From Pseudomonas saponiphila (lineage in GTDB: Bacteria; Pseudomonadota; Gammaproteobacteria; Pseudomonadales; Pseudomonadaceae): a stretch of 64,000 bases of DNA. The translations under genes and the position numbers were made by a program. The notes below the pieces were generated by a model, which did no database searches, was not told where the DNA came from, and saw only the letters and a list, made by a program, of their open reading frames with translations. This document shows, piece after piece, positions 56,019 to 64,000 of this stretch. Every line of letters begins with the position of its first letter. Position 1 is the first letter of the stretch. The stretch is from assembly GCF_900105185.1 (NCBI RefSeq), contig NZ_FNTJ01000002.1, positions 1,178,001-1,242,000 of the forward strand, read 5' to 3'.

Positions 56019-57591
56019 CGAACAGCTCCTGTTGCGGGGGTTGGTAGTAGTCGGCGCCACGGACGTTCTCGTGGTCGCCGGGTAAGGTCGTTTCGGCGGC
56101 ACGCTGGGGCAGCGGCTGTTGATCCAGGCCTTGCTGGAGCAGGTTGCGCACGCTGCGCCCGGTGAAGGCGCGCAGGTGTACGGCACGTTCGGCAGCGGCT
56201 TCCAGGCGTGCATTGCCATAGCGCCGGGCCAGCGAGAGCAGGCCGAGGCAGGCGCGGTAGCCCATCTCCGGGTGCGGCTTGTGGGTCAGTTGGTGATCGA
56301 TCAGTTGGCGCGTGTAGGGGCCGATCCGCGCGCCCCAGTCGAGCAGGCGTTGTGGCGTCCATTCGCGATGCGCCTGGTGCGCCGCGGGCATGTGCTCGCG
56401 CTGGGTACTGTAAGCGCCGCGTCGCCCCAGCAGCAGGTGGCTGGCCACCCGCCGGTTGCCATGCAGCACTTCCAGGGTGTGTGCCGTCAGTCGCACGTCC
56501 ACGTTCTGCCGGGCCAGGGCGGAGGGCACGCTGTAGAAGCTGCCATTGACCTCGATGTGGTAGTCGATGCTGACCTTGCAGCGCTTGAAGGTGGCGACCT
56601 CGTAGGGATGCACCGGCAGCGCTCGCAAGGCCGGGCGATCCAGGCGCTCGAACCAGTCGCGCCGGCAGCCATCGAGCCGCTTGAACGGGCGCCGATTCAG
56701 ATCCTCCAGCAGCTCGGCGATGGCCTGGTTAAGCGCATGCAGGCTGAAGAACTGCCGATGGCGCAGCCGCGCCATGATCCAGCGCTCGACCACCTGCACC
56801 GCCACCTCGGCCTTGGCCTTGTCCTGAGGCTTGCGTGGCCGTGCCGGCAGGATCACCGTCTGGTAATGACGCGCGCACTCCAGCGTGGCCCGGTTCAGGC
56901 CCGGCTCGTAGCGATCCGGCTGGGCGACCAGGGCGCGCGGATTGTCCGGCACAACCATTTCCGGCACGCCGCCAAAGTAGGTCAGAGCCTGGCCCAGCGA
57001 GGTCAGCCAGTCCACCTGGGTTTCGCCTGGCGTCGCGCAGGCATAGGTGTAATTCGAGGCGCCCAGGGCGGCGACGAAGATGTGCGCCCGGCGCACTTCG
57101 CCGGTGGCCGGGTCGACCACCGGCAGCGTCGGCCCGGCATAGTCGATGAATAGCTTCTCGCCCGCACGGTGCAGCTGACGCATCGAACGTTTGAGCGTCT
57201 GGGCGTAGCGCCGGTAGTGCTCGACGAACTGGGTGTAGCGGTAGGTCGGCTGGCCCGCATGCGCGGCGAGATATTCCTCCCACAGCAGCTGCAAGGTCAC
57301 GCCCTTGCGTCGCAACTCGCGGTGGATGCTCAGCACATCGGGCAGCACTCGCTCACCGCGCGGCTTGTTCGTCGACGTCGGTGCAAACAAGGCGGCCGCC
57401 AGCGCGGCCTCGTCCATGGCCACCAGCGCCGGCCAGTCCAGCCCGGCCACCCGCGCCGCCGCGATGTACTTGCTAACCACGCCCTTGGACAGCTGCAAGG
57501 CACGGGCAATCTTCTCGTGGGACAAGCCGGCCTCAAACTTGAGGCGCAGACATTCTTTGATGTTTCGCATGGCTACTCGCGGCGCCGCCAT
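55906..57591 (-). CDS. istA: IS21-family transposase IstA (copy 2)
   Basis: 561 residues, identical to copy 1, with the intact DDE core and the same 113-nt overlap with istB. Confidence 0.92.
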   Translation of the reverse strand: MAAPRVAMRNIKECLRLKFEAGLSHEKIARALQLSKGVVSKYIAAARVAGLDWPALVAMDEAALAAALFAPTSTNKPRGERVLPDVLSIHRELRRKGVTLQLLWEEYLAAHAGQPTYRYTQFVEHYRRYAQTLKRSMRQLHRAGEKLFIDYAGPTLPVVDPATGEVRRAHIFVAALGASNYTYACATPGETQVDWLTSLGQALTYFGGVPEMVVPDNPRALVAQPDRYEPGLNRATLECARHYQTVILPARPRKPQDKAKAEVAVQVVERWIMARLRHRQFFSLHALNQAIAELLEDLNRRPFKRLDGCRRDWFERLDRPALRALPVHPYEVATFKRCKVSIDYHIEVNGSFYSVPSALARQNVDVRLTAHTLEVLHGNRRVASHLLLGRRGAYSTQREHMPAAHQAHREWTPQRLLDWGARIGPYTRQLIDHQLTHKPHPEMGYRACLGLLSLARRYGNARLEAAAERAVHLRAFTGRSVRNLLQQGLDQQPLPQRAAETTLPGDHENVRGADYYQPPQQELFDDAATHPESTAPATPGRHGPRPGRAMDAAGQPQPELR

Positions 57592-58327
57592 CTTCCTCTC
57601 CCGAAATCGGTCGAGGATGGCGGCGCATCAGGTCATGCGCAACGAAGGGGAAGGCTTTCGCTAAGTCGTGACCGGCGATTTCGGTAAGCCGTGACCACCT
57701 GTTTCGGAACAGGCGGAAAATCGGTCACGTTGCTACCGAAATGAGCGGTCACGCGTTAGCGAAATGACCGGTCACGATCAACCGAAACGGCCGGTCACGG
57801 TGCTCCGAAATCCGCAACATGTCTTTCAGTGCCTGCGGTCCTGCATAGCTCAATTGCCTGCCGTAGCCGAAATTGCGGCCATCGCGTCTACCTACCAATG
57901 CCATGTCGAATCACCTCATTGCCTGTTCTCCGATCCACGCTCCACGTCATCCCGCCAAGAATGTTGAGTGTTATCAGGGATCAAGGCCCCTGCGACCTGT
58001 GGGGAATGTCCTCTACGCGGGACTGGCGGCTCCTTACGACCGGGAGCAAGGGCATCTCATGATCTGGCCTCCTGAGCACCGTTACCGGTGGGCGGGTGGA
58101 GGCTGCATTGGCTGACGAGACCAGTGCCGCGAGATACTGAGCCAGGTAAACGCAGCAATGCGATGACCGGGGCATGCCTGACTGTCAGTCAGGTGCAGTC
58201 CATTCCTTGGTCTGCGGCACCATCATCTACATGGCTGTTGCTGGTGACATCGGCGTTTGTCACGCCGATTGTCACGATGAGGATTGCCGCAAAGCCAAGT
58301 GCGATGAGGGCTGCAGCAGCGTTAGAA

Positions 58328-58362
58328 GCGCCCGTCTCTTTCCAGGAGAAAGAGACGGGCGC
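58328..58362. repeat. perfect 15-bp inverted repeat
   Basis: GCGCCCGTCTCTTTC-CAGGA-GAAAGAGACGGGCGC. No T run follows on either strand, so not a normal terminator. Confidence 0.8.
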
Positions 58363-58724
58363 AGGTTGGCGCAAGATTCGGCCAAGCGGATAGGTTGCTG
58401 CAGGGCAGCGCAATAGGAAGTGTCGTCTGGCGCACGAGGGCCATGAAATGTAGTTGGCACCCATCACCTGGGAGGTGACCGGGCGAGCTGCCGGATGCGA
58501 ATCGCCCTTGGGGAGAACCACCGCGGGAGCGGCGTGACCTTTAAGGTTCGGGTCACCTGGGGGGCTGTCATCGACAGCGCTTGCACGGCCAGTTCTACGC
58601 CTGTGGATAAACCCGGTCAAGGGCCGAGATTCAGCGCTCTTAAGGACGTGAAAAGCGGTTAGCCATCGGTGGAATTCCGTGGTAAATCCCGGACAGCGTC
58701 GTGGCTTTTAGCTCTACAAAGTGA

Positions 58725-58769
58725 GGTCCATACAAACAGGGCGGCTTTGCAGCCCTGTTTGTATGGACC
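58725..58769. repeat. perfect 18-bp inverted repeat
   Basis: GGTCCATACAAACAGGGC, 9-nt spacer, GCCCTGTTTGTATGGACC; 87 bp downstream of the P4-type integrase stop. Possibly its terminator, or a single-strand folding site used in recombination or replication. Confidence 0.8.
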
Positions 58770-58855
58770 CGCTCTTGGAAGCGGATGAGCGAAGCTGCTT
58801 GCCCAGAATCTTGAGCGCTCAGTTGTTGTTGCTGCCGTTCTTACACCATACAGCG

Positions 58856-60112
58856 CTAGCGGATCGGCACCACGGTCCTGGCTCTGACTTGGCCGTATGC
58901 AGAGGCGAGCAGGCTGCCGGTGGCGGCTTTCTGGATGTACTCACTCCACCAGGCCATCATCGGGCGCCGGCGCTCGATGTAGTCGGCTCGGTTGTAGGCG
59001 CTCCGCACCTCATCCTTGTCGACGTGCGCCAGGGCCACCTCGATGAGCTCTGGGTCCCACCCATGCTCATTCAAGATGGTGCTGGCCATCGAGCGCATGC
59101 CGTGGCTGACCAACCGATCCTGGAACCCCATGCGTTTCAACGCCATGTTAGCGGTCTGGCTATTGGCGTGGGTGCGCGGATTTCTGTCTGCCGGGAAGAC
59201 GTATTCGCGATGACCGCTATGAGTCTTGAGTGACTCAAGTAGTGCGACAGCGTGATCACTCAACGGGATGCTGTGCGGGCGGCGTTTCTTCATCCGCTCC
59301 GCTGGGATAGTCCAGACACGCCTTTCAAAGTCGATGTCTGCCCAGCGAGTGGTCGCCGCCTCGGCTGGCCGAGTCATAGTGTGCAACTGCCATTCGATCA
59401 GGCAGCGAGTGGTGCGTTTGATGCTGGCATTCGCGATCTCCAGCATGAGCTCGGGGAGCTCTTCGGGGGGAAGGGCAGCCATGTTTTCTTTCTTCGGTTT
59501 TTTGAACACCGCTCGAATCCCGCTGAGTGGGTTCGCGAAGATCATTCCCGAATTGACCCCGTAGGTCATGATCTCATTGAGGCGCTGGCTAACCCGTTTC
59601 ACGGTTTCCAAACTGCCTTTGGCTTCGATGGGGTGAAGGATCCTAATCACCATCGGCGCGCTGACTTCCGAAATCGGAGTCGATTTCATGCTCGGAAAAA
59701 CGTGCAGGATGAGTGAGCGCCAGATGTCCTCTGCATAGGCCGGCGTGACCGAGTCCTTTTTCAGCTCGAACCAGGCGGTAGCTACTTTCTCGAACGTGTG
59801 TTCAGTCTCGGCTAGCTTGGCCTGCGCGACATCGTTGCGGCGAGCTTTAGGATCGATCCCTTGCGCGAGTATTTCTCTGGCCTCAACCGCCTTCCGCCGA
59901 GCTTGCGCCAAAGAGACCTCAGGGTATGAGCCGATCGCCATGTTGATTCGATTCTTGGTAATCGGATGCCTGTAGTTGAAATTCCACTGCATCGAGCGGT
60001 TGACCCGGACGCGGAGCTGGAGGCCGTCGCCATCCGTGAGGACATAGTCCTTGTCTGAGGGCTTGATCGCCTTGAGCTGGCGGTCGGAGAGGCGAGCTGT
60101 TTGAGCGCACAT
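58856..60112 (-). CDS. P4-type tyrosine integrase of the ssrA-linked island
   Basis: 418 residues. N-terminal DUF4102/arm-binding domain (LSDRQLKAIKPSDKDYVLTD), SAM-like core-binding domain (~100-190), and catalytic domain with Arg in TMTRPAEAATTRW, HGMR, the second His in ALAHVDKDEV and the nucleophile Tyr in RSAYNRADYI. All residues intact. The gene stands 188 bp from the 3' end of ssrA and reads away from it, the standard arrangement for elements that integrate into the tmRNA gene. Direct repeats of GGGAATACC lie just upstream. Confidence 0.93.
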   Translation of the reverse strand: MCAQTARLSDRQLKAIKPSDKDYVLTDGDGLQLRVRVNRSMQWNFNYRHPITKNRINMAIGSYPEVSLAQARRKAVEAREILAQGIDPKARRNDVAQAKLAETEHTFEKVATAWFELKKDSVTPAYAEDIWRSLILHVFPSMKSTPISEVSAPMVIRILHPIEAKGSLETVKRVSQRLNEIMTYGVNSGMIFANPLSGIRAVFKKPKKENMAALPPEELPELMLEIANASIKRTTRCLIEWQLHTMTRPAEAATTRWADIDFERRVWTIPAERMKKRRPHSIPLSDHAVALLESLKTHSGHREYVFPADRNPRTHANSQTANMALKRMGFQDRLVSHGMRSMASTILNEHGWDPELIEVALAHVDKDEVRSAYNRADYIERRRPMMAWWSEYIQKAATGSLLASAYGQVRARTVVPIR

Positions 60113-60136
60113 GGGATGAGCTCCAAGACACCATTT

Positions 60137-60186
60137 GGTATTCCCAAGATTAGCCCTAGGTAGGCGGGAATACCACCGGGAATACC
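60137..60186. repeat. GGGAATACC repeats upstream of the integrase
   Basis: GGGAATACC at 60166-60174 and 60178-60186 (direct, 12-bp period) and the inverted copy GGTATTCCC at 60137-60145, 24-74 bp before the integrase start. Probable arm-type sites for the integrase or excisionase, or an autoregulatory operator. Confidence 0.6.
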
Positions 60187-60263
60187 GGGATGGCTGGAAC
60201 TCAAAAAACCATTGTGGTCCTTAAAAGAGCTGCAACCCCTTGATTTCAATGGATTAGAGGCAC

Positions 60264-60289
60264 AAAAAAAGACGTCCGTGGACGTCTTT
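60264..60289 (-). terminator. rho-independent terminator of ssrA
   Basis: On the minus strand AAAGACGTCCACGGACGTC followed by seven T's, 12 bp after the CCA end of the tmRNA. Confidence 0.85.
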
Positions 60290-60300
60290 GTTTGATCATT

Positions 60301-60694
60301 TGGTGGAGCCGGGGGGATTTGAACCCCCGTCCGCCAGTACTCCGCTGTCGGTACTACATGCTTAGCCGTGTCTATTGAGTTAACCCTCAGCGACCCGACG
60401 GGCAGGGTGCTTTGGGCGAGTTGTGTAAGTTTTAGCCGCTTCGTCCACAACGTACTGCACGGCGATTCTGTTCTATATGACAATCATTTTGGGTTTACAG
60501 ACATCCCCTGATGATTGCTGGACCCGAAGGTACCAGGGGGGAAGGGCTAACGCCGCTTACGCAGCGAGAGCGTAATCCCCGTAGGTTTCGTCATTGGCAA
60601 CTATAGGAAGTTGCAACAGTGGATTTACGAGTTCTGTTACCAACTCGGCATGCACCTAAAGTTTCGCAACCGGCGTCGAATCCTAAACGGCCCC
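60301..60694 (-). ncRNA. ssrA: tmRNA (transfer-messenger RNA)
   Basis: 394 nt. The 5' end GGGGCCGTTTAGGATTCGAC and the 3' end GGTTCAAATCC...GGCTCCACCA form the alanyl-tRNA-like part (acceptor stem GGGGCCG/CGGCTCC). The resume codon GCC starts at 60598 and the tag reading frame encodes ANDETYGDYALAA with stop ending at 60557. It rescues stalled ribosomes with SmpB. The CCA end is intact, so integration of the neighbouring island restored the gene. smpB is not in the window. Confidence 0.97.
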
Positions 60695-60697
60695 GAA

Positions 60698-60719
60698 CCT
60701 GTTGTGCATTACCAACAGG
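60698..60719. promoter_or_regulatory. inverted repeat in the ssrA promoter region
   Basis: CCTGTTG-TGCATTAC-CAACAGG, 4 to 25 bp upstream of the tmRNA 5' end, covering the expected -10 position. Could be an operator or part of the core promoter (TAATGC as -10). It does not fit the LexA spacing. Confidence 0.45.
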
Positions 60720-60782
60720 TGGGCGGATTCTACGCTAACCGAGGCCAGAAGGCCAACCCGAAGGTTGGCCCCATGCATCGGC

Positions 60783-61070
60783 CTACTGATCGCCCTTGGT
60801 GTTGTTCTGCAAGCGCTGTAGCGCCTGGGTGGTCAGGGAGATGCAGTTTTTGGTGCCTTGCTCGGTGCCTTTGGCGTGCTCGGCGGTGGCTTGCTGCACC
60901 GTGGCGTCGATGTCGCTGCTCAGGTCCGAGCTCATGGCTTCGGTGCTGACCTTGGCGTCTCTGATTTTTTGCAGGTTGATCTGGCACAGGTCCTCTTGCC
61001 CGGCGGCAAACACCGGGGAGGCCAGCATCGCGGCGGTAATGAACAGTCCAGCCAGTGCGGAACGCTTCAT
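60783..61070 (-). CDS. small periplasmic protein
   Basis: 95 residues with signal peptide (MKRSALAGLFITAAMLASPVFA). The mature 73 residues are helical with two Cys (DLCQINLQKI and TKNCISLTTQAL) that could form a disulphide. No family recognised. The upstream region has a good purine-rich ribosome-binding site (AAGGAG). Confidence 0.75.
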   Translation of the reverse strand: MKRSALAGLFITAAMLASPVFAAGQEDLCQINLQKIRDAKVSTEAMSSDLSSDIDATVQQATAEHAKGTEQGTKNCISLTTQALQRLQNNTKGDQ

Positions 61071-61237
61071 GGTGATCTCCTTGATTGCAGGGGCTCGGTG
61101 CTGCCGGTCAACAGGACGGGCGGCCGAGTGGGGCTAAGCCCTTTTTGTACGGGCCTGGAAAATGGACCCTGGCTGCGTGCCGGGGTTCGGTTTTTTTTGC
61201 GATGAACGCAGCCGCCGTTATCGCGTTCAAGCAGGCA

Positions 61238-61263
61238 CAAAAAAGGGGCGAAACCGCCCCTTG
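61238..61263 (-). terminator. rho-independent terminator of the D-lactate dehydrogenase gene
   Basis: On the minus strand AAGGGGCGGTTTCGCCCC followed by TTTTTT, 18 bp after the stop. Confidence 0.85.
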
Positions 61264-61280
61264 TTAAGCCGTCCCTTAGG

Positions 61281-64000
<2,720 letters not shown>

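Larger units (their letters stand above)
55176..57816 (-). mobile_element. IS21-family insertion sequence, copy 2
   Basis: 2,641 bp, same ends, same length and same encoded proteins as copy 1, offset exactly 44,492 bp and in the same orientation. Target duplication ACATGT at 55170-55175 and 57817-57822. Confidence 0.95.
54277..57904 (-). pseudogene. tyrosine recombinase (Integrase_1-like) interrupted by IS copy 2
   Basis: Native ATG at 57904 with GAGGTGA before it (MALVGRRDGRNFGYGRQLSY), 28 codons, then the insertion. The frame resumes at 55169. Removing the element plus one ACATGT gives 326 residues. Catalytic set retained after the insertion: Arg in GKRLREAILADL, HELR, LGHGRID, and Tyr in AAYIGG. 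The element also supplies a GTG (55272, in a GTGA overlap with the istB stop) that reads in frame through its left end into the integrase, giving a 331-residue fusion with the first 28 native residues replaced by 33. So the remnant may still be expressed from the element. Confidence 0.85.
57905..58855. other. 950-bp stretch without a convincing gene
   Basis: Lies between the start of the interrupted integrase and the stop of the P4-type integrase. Several open frames of 60-143 codons exist, none with a ribosome-binding site plus plausible protein character; the best (58189-58620, minus, 143 codons) is crossed by a perfect hairpin. It carries the two hairpins listed separately and probably the promoter of the interrupted integrase. 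Confidence 0.5.

Noticed and set aside
58189..58620. 143-codon minus-strand frame in the island gap
   Set aside because: A hydrophobic stretch near the end looks like a membrane helix, but a perfect 15-bp hairpin lies inside it, the start has no ribosome-binding site, and no family is recognisable.
60698..60719. LexA box at the ssrA promoter
   Set aside because: The dyad starts CTGT and ends ACAG, but the spacing is 12 rather than 8 nt.

Overview
The window looks like chromosome from a Pseudomonas of the fluorescens complex. The evidence is GC-rich coding with strong third-position bias, two classes of Pseudomonas REP/REPIN elements (5.04, 5.86 and 25.1 kb), two DUF6124-type small proteins typical of the genus, a tmRNA gene whose tag ends YALAA, and a Pseudomonas-type FAD/Fe-S D-lactate dehydrogenase at the right edge. 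Species identity is inference.

Layout. 0-5 kb: the end of a GntP-type permease, an RpiR regulator and an N-acyl-D-amino-acid deacylase in one tight operon, then a VOC protein and an AraC regulator. 5-9 kb: a DUF6124 gene behind a long, apparently structured leader, an HBM-type chemoreceptor and a membrane-anchored histidine phosphatase. 8.9-15.2 kb: an accessory patch with two DUF2589-like proteins, a Mor-type (phage Mu-like) activator cut by an IS21-family element, a pesticin/T4-type muramidase without signal peptide, a small secreted protein and an HELGH metallopeptidase. 15.4-25 kb: ordinary variable chromosome (lipoprotein, two GT39-like membrane glycosyltransferases, HxlR/quinone oxidoreductase pair, two tandem paralogous membrane proteins, a small 4-TM protein, AraC/EamA pair, GNAT). 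25.3-28.8 kb: a 7TM-DISM histidine kinase with two OmpR-like regulators, one of which has lost its phosphoacceptor. 29-44.7 kb: a two-partner secretion pair, TpsB and a 4,695-residue filamentous adhesin of the LktA-like type, starts overlapping by 14 nt.

45.6-60.3 kb is a genomic island beside the tmRNA gene ssrA: a decayed fic gene, a complete type I restriction-modification operon (hsdR-hsdM-hsdS, all overlapping or nearly so), an Mrr-type endonuclease, an integrase with a small SAM-like partner that has been hit by a second, apparently identical copy of the IS21-family element, a 950-bp stretch with two long perfect hairpins, and a P4-type tyrosine integrase 190 bp from the 3' end of ssrA. 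The right edge (60.7-64 kb) returns to backbone with a small periplasmic protein and D-lactate dehydrogenase.

The two IS copies are 2,641 bp each, lie in the same orientation 44,492 bp apart and each has its own 6-bp target duplication (AATATC and ACATGT), so they are independent insertions. Both targets can be rebuilt exactly by removing the element. In the second case the element supplies an in-frame start for the integrase remnant. The best candidates for undescribed biology are the 8.9-15.2 kb patch, the switch-like leader at 5.2-5.4 kb, and the kinase/pseudo-receiver/receiver set next to the giant adhesin.
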